Shown here: in pieces, positions 1 to 10,853 of the stretch
Numbering within the stretch: position 1 is the stretch's first letter
How the letters are laid out: every line of letters starts with the position of its first letter
Made by a program: the position numbers and the translations under genes
Notes under the pieces: model-generated
What the model saw: the letters and a program-made list of their open reading frames with translations, nothing else
Database searches by the model: none
Told to the model about the DNA's origin: nothing
Assembly (NCBI GenBank): GCA_013399115.1
Contig: VXAA01003157.1
Location: 397,547-461,546, forward strand
DNA length: 64,000 bases
Source: Anseranas semipalmata
Lineage: Eukaryota > Chordata > Aves > Anseriformes > Anseranatidae
Reading direction: 5' to 3'

Positions 1-3000
1 ATTCAGCAATGTGAACCATTGTGCTGGAAGGAGAAGAGGCAATCAGCACCCTGTCTTTCTTGCCTAATCTCTTAAATTCTCAGTCTGGAGATGCTCTTCT
101 AGGGTGAGAGCGTAACATCATGATTTTAAGACTAAGTTTTGAGTAGATTTTTATTTCCAGAGAGCTGCTTGATGTATTCCCCAAATGGTGTTGGCTATTT
201 ACTCTCATTCCATGGGTAAGTGATTTCATTTCCCAACTCAGGATTCAAATTCTGAATCTGGATGTTTGTCTGCTAAACATTTTGATGTGAAGAATTCCAG
301 TGCCTTACTGCCTTTTTCTGTCTGCCTCTGATCTCCTGTGTGGAATGCAGAACATGGAAAGTGAGTGTTGGGGTCTTATGTGAAATACAGGAAAACCACG
401 TTTCCAAAGAGTGTCACCATATGAAATTTATTGTTCAGTGGCTAGTGTAAGAACAAGAAATGAGAACACCAGTTTATAGTGTAATGGAGATATTACCTGG
501 GAAATCGCTGGTCTCTTGTTTCTGTATTACTTCTGTAGTTTACTTAAAATTTTCTCAGGAAAAGATGTGACCTGGGGTCTTCTCTCTCAAGCATGGACTT
601 CTGTTAACAGACTTCAGTCATACTTCATTTCACTTTCTCTCCTTCTCCAGTAAGTCTTAAACTACTCTTGCTACACTGTAGTCAAACTTCAGTGAAAGGA
701 GTGAGCAATTTGCTTTGCAACACAACGGTTCATAGCCTAGTTTCAAGGCACATTGCTAAGAAATAGCAGAGATAGGTTGAATACTCTCATAAGGCTGACT
801 CCCCTTTAGATGTGTGTTAGTCACTAAATTATTACATTTTTAAAAATGTGAATGTTGCCATACAGCTCAGAATCTGCTCCTGTGAATTGTGTTAAGTAAT
901 TTGTTAAGTAATTGTGTCTAAGTTTCTCTTAGAAAACCTGCTAAGTAGAGCAGATCTGTTTTCTGAATGCTAAATGCTTTAGGTGCTGTGCTCTGCAGAA
1001 GCAGAATTCACAGGTGTCTTGCAATCCAAACTTTATATTCAAAACCTGAGACATATGAAATTAATGCAGCAGGCATTCTGTACTTACCAAAAAAACTTTC
1101 ATTTTAAATGCCACTTAAACTCCTTCTCTTGGATTTACTTCGTAAAGATTAACCTTGAGGATTATTATGTTGGACTAGGGTCTTTAAACTGTAAAGTAGT
1201 AAAGGTAAGTCATATCAAGCCCGTCTAAAGACCTTAAAATAAATTATGTGTTAGCAGTTATACTAAGCAGAAATCACATTTTCTTTCTACTGATTTTTCA
1301 ATTTAATTAGAAACAGTTTAATCAGAAAAAAAAATAAGACAAGGGGGAAAAAAGGTAACTAAGACATTGATTTGAATGAGAGATACAAAGAAAATGACAG
1401 GGAATGACACCTGATGGAGAGTTCTCAAATGAACATACACATCTTCCCATGAAAATGTCAAACTGTGGGAGCAACAGGACTTCCACTCCAGCTGAGCTGA
1501 TGAGACCTAAGTGACTCTTAATGAAAGACTACCTTAGAATGTTCTTTGAGGCTCCCAAAAAGGCTTCCTTATGTCTACAGTTTGGGAATAATGAAAAACC
1601 GAAACACACAGGTTCTCTTTGACGGCACAGGTAGGTCTTCTGAAGAGATAGCTAAAAGCTCCTTTTTTGCAGTTCTTGACTTATGTGCAACAGAAATCTG
1701 TTGCAAAACACTCTTCATCACTGCCTTGGAAAACATCCTACCATGATTTTCAATTGTGAATGGGAGATGTATATGTATGCATTATCATCTTATGCTTTTG
1801 AAGTTAGTTTCTCAAAACATGCAATGGATATATTTAAATATTTACAATTGTTTTAATTCTCCAGGATGTCACTGAAACTCACTCTCACACTACGTAACTG
1901 AAGTAGTCATATTGCTATGTTAGGAAATACCCACGAAGTTTACAAGTACTGCTGACTTTTTATCTATCAGATGTCAAATACTTTCTTTTACAAAATGACA
2001 AAGCCACTCAGCATCTAAGAAACTGTGCTTGGAGATTACAGAGAAATTTCATTTTACAGTTCCAGAGCTCTAGTAGTTTCCAGTATTTTTCTTATGATTC
2101 CAACAAAACCTACTCAGCAAGGAAAGTGACCTTTAAAAAATAGCTTCTAAACCCTTACAAATACAATAACTGAATTTCAAAATCAGGAAAGCCATTTTTT
2201 TCCACATAATAAAGTTTTTGATGGCTGTATCTGAATGCTTTGAAGCCTTTCAAGAAGTTACAAGTTGGGAGACAAAATTTCTCTTTCCTTTTAAGCCATT
2301 TTCTTTCCTTGTGACTGCACCGTCTCTTCTTCTTACAATAAATCTGTCTTATTAATGGCTAATAGTACTCCATGAATTTGTCATTAGATGTCAATTCAAC
2401 AGTGACCAGTTTCTAGCTCAGCTATTGCAAGTTTCTCATAATGCTTTAACTCCTTTTATTCCCTCCCTTTCAGACACAGGAAAACCTAATTTCCACCCCT
2501 ATTCTCTGTTGACTTGATGTTTTCAGGTTAAATGGCATTTTTAAACAGATGCATTAAATTTGTTGGTGCATACCTAAGGATCTGTGGGATTTTCTGTATT
2601 GGGAAAGACTAAAATGCAAGTTATTTATTCCCTTGCTTAGTACCACAGAGATATCTTGACCACTCGAACTCAAAGGGAGGTAAATGGCAAAGTATAGCAA
2701 TCTTCTGTCATTTCTTCTCCCTCCCCATTTGGTTCCACTATCACTTGCAAAATGAGATACTACATTACCATAATTTGGAATTAGAATTCTGTAAACAATA
2801 AATGAATAGAAGGCTATTACCTTCCTTTGAAATCTCCTGGGTGGAAATGTGTAACATACAAACACAAGCACTTAATTCTCAAAAACAAACAAACAAACAA
2901 ACAACAAAAAAAATATTGGTCATATGGATCCCTTCTGACCTTGACGTTCATTAATCAATCTTTAATTTTCAAGTGGAGTAGAGTTAGATATGCACTGCAG

Positions 3001-3596
3001 GTCTTACCCTTTATTGCTAAGACAATGCTGATCAGTCTTTTCCTTCATAAGGAAAATTATCAGTAAATCAACAGTAAACCATTTAAGCTAGTACTACCAC
3101 ATGAGGCAACAAATTCTAATGATGCTTTTTTAAAAGCATCTATGCATATTTTGTTTATGAATGGTAACCTTTACTAAACTGTAGTGGTAACACAATAATA
3201 ATTATGTTCTTAATGATAATACCTCTCATCTGGTGATAAATATGTTTTCATGTTAGAGCACTCAAACTTTGCATATCTCTTAAGAAGAGGCCTTTAACAC
3301 ATATTAGAAATCAAAATATATATTCACTCCGTAAGTGTGCCATTACACACAGCTCATTACCTTCCCTTCATTGAAAGATGTTATGTAGGACCCCAAGATT
3401 TCTTTGTAACAACTGGAGAAGTATGTAGCAAGTCGTTCATCTGACCTATTGTATGTATCTTTGGACACATATGTGCTTTAGATGCTGCTGATCCAGTCAT
3501 CTACCGAACGTCCATGGCATTACATGCAAATCCATGGTTTACTGGACACAGCACGATTCACACTGTGCAGATCATCTCCATATTCCTTGTTGAAAC
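1..3596. other. AT-rich non-coding DNA
   Basis: No supportable gene. The stretch is unique-looking AT-rich sequence with stops in every frame. It holds one short simple repeat, an AAAC tract running into poly-A near 2881-2911. A small segment at about 1581-1630 has a splice-acceptor-like left edge and a donor-like right edge, but I do not recognise its 17-residue open frame, so it is not called an exon. Confidence 0.6.
2881..2911. repeat. (AAAC)n / poly-A simple repeat
   Basis: About five AAAC units followed by AAC and an A run. This looks like an ordinary microsatellite and no adjacent SINE or LINE body was recognised. Confidence 0.8.
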
Positions 3597-3602
3597 AGAC
3601 TG

Positions 3603-4193
3603 TGTTGTGGCTTAGCCCCGGCAGGCAGCTCAGCACCATACAGCCGCTCACTGACTCTCCCCAGGTGGGATGGGGGAGAGAATCGGAAAGGTAAAAGTGA
3701 GAAAACTCATGGGTTGAGATAAGGACAGTTTGCTAGGTCAAGCAAAAGCTGCACATGCAAGCAAAGCAAAACAAGAAATTAATTCATTGGTTCCCATCAG
3801 CAGGCAGATGTTCAGCCATTTCCAGAAAAGCAGGGCCCCATCACACCTAAAATTTTCTTGGGAAGACAAGCACAATAACTCCAGAAGTCCATCCCTCCTC
3901 TTTCTTTCCCTCCAGTTTTTACTGCTGAACACACCACATGGTGTGGGACATCCCTTTGGTCAGCCTGGGCCAGCTGTCCTGGCTGTGTCCCCTCCCAGCC
4001 CCTGGTGCACCCCCAGCCTCCTCGCTGGCAGGGCAGCACGAGGAGCTGGAAAGGCCTTGGCTCTGTGTGAGCACTGCTCTGCAACAACTAAACATCCCTG
4101 TGTTATCAACATTATTTTCATGAAAAATCCAAAACACAGCAGCAGACCAACTACTAGGAAGAAAATTAACTCTGTCCCAGCCAAAACCAGGCA
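3603..4193 (-). mobile_element. Solo LTR of an avian endogenous retrovirus
   Basis: The plus strand begins TGTTGTGGCTTAGCCCCGGC and the element ends near CCAAAACCAGGCA, so it has TG...CA ends. The ordered landmarks match a very common avian LTR family read on the minus strand. These are a 5' end with TTAATTTTCTTCCTAGTAG on the minus strand, a block reading GGGAGGGGACACAGCC, a TATA-like AT stretch near 3918, and a terminal segment rich in GAGCGGCTGT-like sequence. No internal retroviral coding sequence flanks it, so it is a solo LTR. I found no convincing target-site duplication, which fits an old copy with eroded edges; boundaries may be off by a few bases. The open frames inside it (for example 3730-4284) are by-products of the repeat. 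The family name was not checked against a repeat library. Confidence 0.8.
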
Positions 4194-7083
4194 CTTGCTT
4201 GGCAGAAACTTTCTAAAGCCAATTTCATGCCACTTGGCCTGGAAGAGTTCTCTGGCTGATACGTCAGTATCATCTGACTTTTAGAGACACGCAGGCAACA
4301 GGTGTATTCCTGCAATTTTCTAAAAGAGCTAATGAACGCCTCCACAATTGCTGACACTTAGAAAACATCCAGTAATAACAGTGCTCCTTTTTCATCAGTG
4401 TTTAACCTTCAGCTTTTTCTTGGTTAGGATAAAATAGAAGTGCTACATTCCAAAAAGGCACACAAACCAATCAGTGTTAGATCTACCTCCGTGTCAAGGA
4501 AGCATGATGTTTTCATGAATAGCATACCACTGATGTTGCATATCAATTGTAAATTCATTTTTGGAAGAGTCTCATTGCAACAGGACACTTATAGATTTGT
4601 CTGCTAGGCGCTCGCTGTACATTGTTGTGCAGGTGCTCCAAGCAAGCTTTCATATTATGTTCAGATTTTCATTTTTCCTGCATAACTGTAGGTCACAGGT
4701 GTTGAGCTGAAGTTCCACCACGTTTCTAGGCTGTCCCACAGAACTTTTTTAGCCATAGCAGTTAGGGAGTACTACAGCAGAGCAGTTCTCGATACACGTC
4801 TGTGACCTCTCATTTACTACATTCTCAACCTGCTTTAAAGGCATACCCTATGTGAGTTAGGCTTCTCATCGGAACCGGGAATGCCTCTATCTTTCCAGCA
4901 GACGTGGATGTAAATGGTGGCTCAAAAATGCACATGGAAGCAGCACACATAGGCCAGTTTACTATGTATGACACAGGTGCAATTCAAAGGTAGCAACCTT
5001 ATCATAATGGCCACGGCATCCATGTAACAAATTCAAATATGCTGACAGTTCTGCACTGTTAGCATTTCTTTAGCACTGCACTGTGATACACACTTCAGCA
5101 AGGATCATGGTTTGTAAAAAAGAGCTGTTCTGAAGGACAGCATTGAAATGTGCTTGTCAAATAGCATCACAAGCATTTCTGATATACAAAACTGAGTCAG
5201 CAATAATAGCAACATAATTATTCTGAAGTAAAGGATTTTTTTTCCATGTAAATCTGAGAAGTGCCTTGTATATGACTTTCTAAAGCCTGATTATGTAGTA
5301 AGAATGAAATTTGTAAGAACATTTTCACTTCAACAACCACCTTGGAAAAGCTACTCATCTGGAAAGATTATCACTCTATTAAACTATACAAATAAATCTG
5401 CATAATTTGAATTTAGCAAATTTAGATTACATTGCCCCCACTGATGAATGGATAGAGTTCCTCTGGAATCACTGCAGGTATGAACCAACCTGCAATTACT
5501 TACATGTGAAAGACAGACTAGTCAAAATCTTCTGAGACCTATTTGTGTGCTCAGGTGGATTTATTCTTCTTCTATTTTAAAAAATCTGATTATTTTTGAG
5601 ATTTATTTCAACTGAAGTCACTGCATTATTTTTACTTTCTATTGCACTTTACATCTTCTTCTGTTCAGTGATGAACAAGTGACAAAACAAAAAATAAAGT
5701 ATGCTGTCAGAAAAAAAATGTCATAAAAAGTTTTGCTTAAAGTTCCACTTGTTTTTTTTTTTAAAAAAAAAATTATCCCAAAGTCCTATTCTCTAGCTAA
5801 ACCTTGACTGATGATTTACATCTAATTCATGCAGGAGAATGTCCAGCTTTATAAATATTTAAATCAAAGTAATAATTGGAAGAAATGCAGTAGATACATT
5901 TCATCTTGTTAATGGACAATGCTTCTCTTTTATACTGGATCATAATGTCTCAATAGACAAGAAAACAGACACAGTGTCTTCAGAATCTATGAAATAGAAC
6001 TTCTTCTGCTTCTATGTACTGTGCATATCAAATTTCCAATTTTGCATACTTGTTTTAAAAATGTGATTTGCAGTATTTCTGACTAGCATTGCGGAGATGG
6101 ATATTTTGAATCTACTGATGTTTTGATTATAAATTATTCTGAATATATCTAAGCAAAGTGAAGTCAAGTCTTATGGACACAAGCCACAGGATCTGTTCAG
6201 GGCTAGAATAAGGTCTTTGGATATTGCCAGTCCTCTACAGGTTAAAACTTTTCTTCTCATTTCTAGCCCAAATGTATTTATGTATCATTAATACTCTTTT
6301 CTTGAGTTACTGTTGCCTAGTTCCTAGACTAATGCTGTATTTTATTTTTAATGGCTCATTTTTTACTCTAATGTTTAAACACGTATGTTATTTATTAAGA
6401 GTGATCAGCTTAGTAAGCTCTTTCAGTTGTCATGTTAAATAGAACAAGTCAAGCTTTTTGATAATTTTTCTTCAGGTGGTTTCACTATTCCTATCATCAT
6501 TCCACTAGTCCTTTCACTTTTTAGTTTAACTTTCTTTAACTACACAGAAAGGATAAAATTGCAGTGTAGCAGGACACTTCTTGAAACAATGTTATTTTAA
6601 TGTTTTAAGGTTTTTGTTTGATTGGTCCAACCTCTTCATATTTAAAGACACATGATGATGAATGCAATATAATACTGTTTCTGTATACTTCTAGACTGTA
6701 CTTCAGTGTGACTGACTTGAATTTCACCTTCATTACATTTTATGGAATTGCTGCTGTTTAGCTTTGCTTTTTTTTCTAAAGTGAGCTATAACTCCATGTA
6801 GAAAAACACTAGTGTTTTACTTGGTAAAAAATAATTATAATAATAATAAGGATAATTTTATGTATTTGTTGAGCGTTTCATTCCTACCAAATCATAGCAA
6901 GGCAATGGACAGATTGTGAGACATTGTTTAGTTTGTCCTCCTATAAAACAGGATTAGCTGTACCTAATTCATTCTGACAGATGTTTTTCTAACCTTCTTT
7001 TAAAGATCTTCAGCAAGATTGCCAAAACATCCCTGGGCGTCCTCATTCACTGCTTTCACTTTTCCATTAGAGAAAGTTTGCTT
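4194..7083. other. AT-rich non-coding DNA
   Basis: No gene seen. It contains a T11-A10 self-complementary run at about 5752-5772 and scattered AT-rich unique sequence. No recognised interspersed repeat was found. Confidence 0.55.
5752..5772. repeat. Poly-T / poly-A self-complementary run
   Basis: A run of eleven T is followed directly by ten A, a perfect inverted repeat with no loop. It is probably replication-slippage sequence, with no evidence of function. Confidence 0.7.
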
Positions 7084-7088
7084 GTTCC
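7084..7088. repeat. Target-site duplication, left copy (GTTCC)
   Basis: Identical to the five bases at 7849-7853 immediately after the LTR, which marks the insertion target and fixes the LTR boundaries. Confidence 0.8.
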
Positions 7089-7848
7089 TGTGGTGGGTTA
7101 GCCTTGGCTGACAGCCAAATGCCCACCAAGCTGCTCACTTACTGTCCCTCCTCAGCATGATGGAGGAAGAAAATAGGATGAAAATAGCTTGTTAGATAAA
7201 GACAGGGAGATGGCTTACCAACTACTGTCGCAAGCAAAACAGACTTCACGAAAATTAACTTCTTTTATTGCCAACTAAAATAAATTCAGGTATTGAAAAA
7301 CAAAAGGACAAATACTAAAACAATACCTTTCCTCACCCCTTTCCCATGCTAAACTTCATTCCTTCACTCCAGACTCCTATACACCAAACAGTGCAGGGGG
7401 ATGAGGGCTTAGAGGGGTTTATGGTACACACTGGTTTAACTCTGCCACTTCTTCCCCTGCCCCAGCGTGGGTTCTGCGCAGATGACAGACAGCTCCTTCA
7501 GGAATATCCATCTGCTGCAGTGTGGGTTATTCCCCAGGCTTCAGGGAAATCTCTGCTCTGGCACCTGGAGCCTTCCCTCCTTCTTCACTGACCTTGGTAT
7601 CTGCAGGGCAGCTTCCCACTCCTTTTTGCCCCCTCCTCCTTTGCCTTGTCTGGCATTTTCTCCCCCTTCTCAAACCCATATCCCAGAGGCGCCGCCATCT
7701 TGGCCGCCGGGCCCAGCCATGCCCTGTGGTGGGGCCGTTGGAGCCGCCTGGAACCGGCTGTGTCCGGCATGGGGCAGCCGTGGGCTCTCCTCACAGAGGC
7801 CGCCCTGCAGCCCCTGCTGCCAGCTCCTGGACGCCTGCACCCCATACA
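7089..7848 (-). mobile_element. Solo ERVL-like LTR with perfect 5-bp target duplication
   Basis: The LTR starts TGTGGTGGGTTAGCCTTGGC and ends CCCATACA on the plus strand. It is flanked by an exact GTTCC duplication at 7084-7088 and 7849-7853, the 5-bp size usual for ERVL/ERV1-type integrases. Retroviral sense is on the minus strand, because TTTATT at 7264-7269 is the reverse complement of a polyadenylation signal and sits before the R/U5-like segment. No internal region remains, which implies loss by LTR-LTR recombination. It is the same family as the LTR at 14221-14808, in the opposite orientation, and about 170 bp longer. Open frames within it (7346-7900 on both strands) are not genes. Confidence 0.88.
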
Positions 7849-7853
7849 GTTCC
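7849..7853. repeat. Target-site duplication, right copy (GTTCC)
   Basis: Right partner of 7084-7088. The exact match suggests a relatively young insertion or good preservation. Confidence 0.8.
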
Positions 7854-10398
7854 TTTTCGATTTTAACTTCACATCAAAATCTTTTAAATTAAAATTTTGA
7901 GTCCATTATTTACAGTACTGCTCTCCACAGACAGGGTTAACAACTTATTCCCTCCCTCTGTCTTTTGTTTCCTACACTTAAAAAAAATTGACTCACTTTG
8001 CTTTCCCCAGAAATCATGTTTTATAAATCACAGTGTTCTCTAGAATTTTTTCAAATAATCCATGTCTTTCTCAAAGTACAGCACACTTTGGTGTAAACTG
8101 AGCAAGAAAACTTTTCCTGATGACAGCAAAGGCATTTTTCACAACCTGCCTTCTGCCCACCCTCCTTCTTACCTCCTGTTCACCTCTTCTGGGAAAGCAT
8201 GACATCAGCTTCAGCCTCGTGTGCCATGTGACTCCCAAAACTGCTATGAAGAAAGCAAAATTGTCTCCTCAGCTTTCATCTGTCCAATTGATTACTCCTA
8301 TATAATTAAGATGCCTGGCTGAATCTCATACTTGGTGTTTCAAAAAGGAAGAAAGCACTGGGGCTGATGTGTGTCTGTGCTCTCAAACTTCAGAATTACC
8401 TCTATAGCTCTTAACATCAAAAGAGGCTGAATTCTTACTCAATTTCATTTCAGCAAGTCTAAAACTAAAAAAAATCTCACTTTTAAATCATAACATTCTT
8501 TAATATGTTTACATTTTCTGAATTTGAATAGGCACTATGAAACAATTCAATTTTGGTATTAGTGTGAAGGAATGGTTTTCTGAAGAAAAGCAGATATTTA
8601 GAAGTAAATGACTCAACAATTTAAGATAATAACAAAAAAATACAAGCAATGTTTTGAATAAAAAAATAGTGATAGAAAAACTAGCAGCATGTTGAAACAG
8701 TTCGTCAAAAACATGTATAACATTACTAAATTCAATAAAGCAATGTGCTTGATTAACCCCAGGAAGAAAAACATCCTAATATGTATACCCTTACTGACTG
8801 AGGACAAGCTTTCCATTTGTTTTGTGTTGCCTAGACAGACTGTCACCGCGTTCTCATCCATCTTGGTTACTCAAAGGATGCAACAGAACTATTGATTTGT
8901 ATTCATTCTTATACAAATTGTGAAGAGATTTCGGCCTTGACAGTTCTGTTGTATTCCTTTCCGTAATATGTGCTAAGAGAGTTAAAATTGTTTATCAGAC
9001 AACTGCAGTATATTTCATTGTGTCTGTTGTCAAATATGCATTCAAATAAGAAAATACCAAATTAAGGTATACAGGCTCCTAATGTGATTAGTCCATTTCA
9101 TACACCATACTTCATTTGAAAGCAACATGCGTGGAGAAATTTCTATCACTATTATATATGTCATTCCTAATTTAGCTCAACTGATTGAGATTTTTCACAC
9201 TGTACCTTAAGTTAATAAAACCAAGTTAGTTATCTTTAAAGCACAAGTTTAAGCAACTTGGAAACAGAAGAGGCAGGCTGTGTGTATGACTACTTATTTT
9301 TACTTTTACTTTAAAAATACCTTTATCTTAGAAAAATAGATCTGTATTTTTCCTGTGGTATGCAGCGTAAGTACATATTCAAACCAGATTAAATGAATGA
9401 TTTACAGATTCTAATGTGAAGCAGCCCACAGGGTGAGCCACTATGGTCTAAATTTAAGAATCGATGACCTTTTCTGTGCAGGTATAAGTTTTCTCAAAAT
9501 AAAAACATAACTGAAACTAATTCATGCCGATTATCAGTACCCTTCATTTCTTGTCTTACAGCAAAGAAGAGGTATGTTCTTGGACACAGCTTAGCAGCAC
9601 TGTAACAACTATACTGTGGTTTCAAAGACAGAGCCTACCTCTTCTGCCTCAAATAGGCAGAGAAAGCATTACATGCAGTGCTTGAACCTAACACAATTTT
9701 TTAATCTTAATGTTGCCTAATTTTATCTTCTTTAACACTAGGAAATATGAAATGTTTGATGAGTTGTATTTATAGGAAGCAAATAAGAGAATTTAAAGGA
9801 ATTTATAGGGAGGAAGTAGCTGAGAGTGAGGGAGATTAATATGTTGCATAGCCTGTAGAGCTACATCTCTAACAGTAAATCGAACGAGCTTAGGCTATTC
9901 TTTGGTACTGAGGCCAGCTGGCATCGATCAGCCTGCGCTCACACTACTGAACATTTACACTCCCGCTGCTGGGCTCACGCTAGCCAGCAGTTAGGGCTTG
10001 CCTCTGACCTGTGCTGGCCACTGATCCGTGCCTGACTGGGAGAGGACTCGCTGTTCTGCCCCAAACCCTTCAAACAGTCCAGCAGTGCAGACAACTGCCT
10101 TGCAGTATGCCACTGACTTCCAAAATGTTTACCTTGTCATAAAATAGTTATGATACTAACAGACATTTTTGAGCAGACTGTGAAGATATTCAGGATGCGT
10201 AAGCAGTGACTCAGGACATTTATACTGATCAGAAACAATCAGTCTCTGCCAAGTCAAACAAATGAGAGTGCTTTCACTGTTCTTAAAGATCAATATGTAT
10301 TTCATTTCTGGAAACTGTTGGCCTAAATCTCAGCAAAACTTACCTATGAAGCATGTGTAATCCCAATAAAGAAGCCATAAGAATTTTCAGGAATAAAC
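7854..10398. other. AT-rich non-coding DNA
   Basis: No gene or recognised repeat. Composition is ordinary AT-rich sequence. The last 500 bases before the GC-rich block include a moderately GC-rich stretch near 9900-10090 that I could not assign. Confidence 0.5.
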
Positions 10399-10439
10399 TG
10401 TAGCTGTGAATTGCTTCTTCTGTAGCTTCTGCTTCTTCT

Positions 10440-10850
10440 CTGGGGTCCCTGAGGACACCACCAGCCCTCACTGCCCCTGTCCAGCCCCTGGGGCTCCCCC
10501 CACCTATCTCTGGCCCAAGACTCCATGTCAGCCCTGGGGCCATCAGCCCCTGCCTCAACAAGGCCGCAGCAGGGTCGGTCTCCAGCTCCCTGCAGCCCTG
10601 CCCTGCCCGGCCCACTCATGGGCCCACATCCTTGCCTGGCCTCAGCCCATCCCTATGCCCAGGTTGTGGGTGCCCGGGGCTGGGGCTGCCCTGGTGCCCC
10701 CGGCTGCCCTGCTCCTGGCTGGGGTGGTGGGACTGGGACAGGCCCTGCTGCCAGGCCCTGCCCTGACAGCCCCAGGGAGCCCCAGCTGCTCCAGGCCTCC
10801 GGCCTGGGGAGCTGCCAACCCCTGCTGCACCATGACGTACAAGATCTGTA
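10440..10850. other. Sharply bounded GC-rich block, unclassified
   Basis: About 410 bases dominated by CCTG, GCCC and CAGG motifs sit between AT-rich flanks on both sides. Open frames occur on both strands (10406-10891 plus, 10340-10914 minus), but all are rich in Pro, Ala, Gly and Leu, as expected for any frame of such DNA, and none is a recognisable protein. CpG is sparse relative to the GC content, which argues against an active CpG-island promoter. The abrupt edges favour an inserted, possibly LTR-derived repeat or an old methylated island. An AATAAA lies just outside the left edge (10392-10397). I do not recognise the family. Confidence 0.45.
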
Positions 10851-10853
10851 GCA

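Noticed and set aside
1581..1630. 50-bp segment between an acceptor-like CTACAG and a donor-like CAG/GTAGGT
   Set aside because: One frame is open but the 17 residues are unrecognised. Such short pairs of splice-like signals are common in intronic DNA.
3730..4284. 184-codon plus-strand open frame
   Set aside because: It lies almost wholly inside an antisense solo LTR; four other frames are open over the same bases.
7467..7892. 141-codon plus-strand open frame
   Set aside because: It is contained in the antisense strand of the solo LTR 7089-7848 and has no retroviral or host domain.
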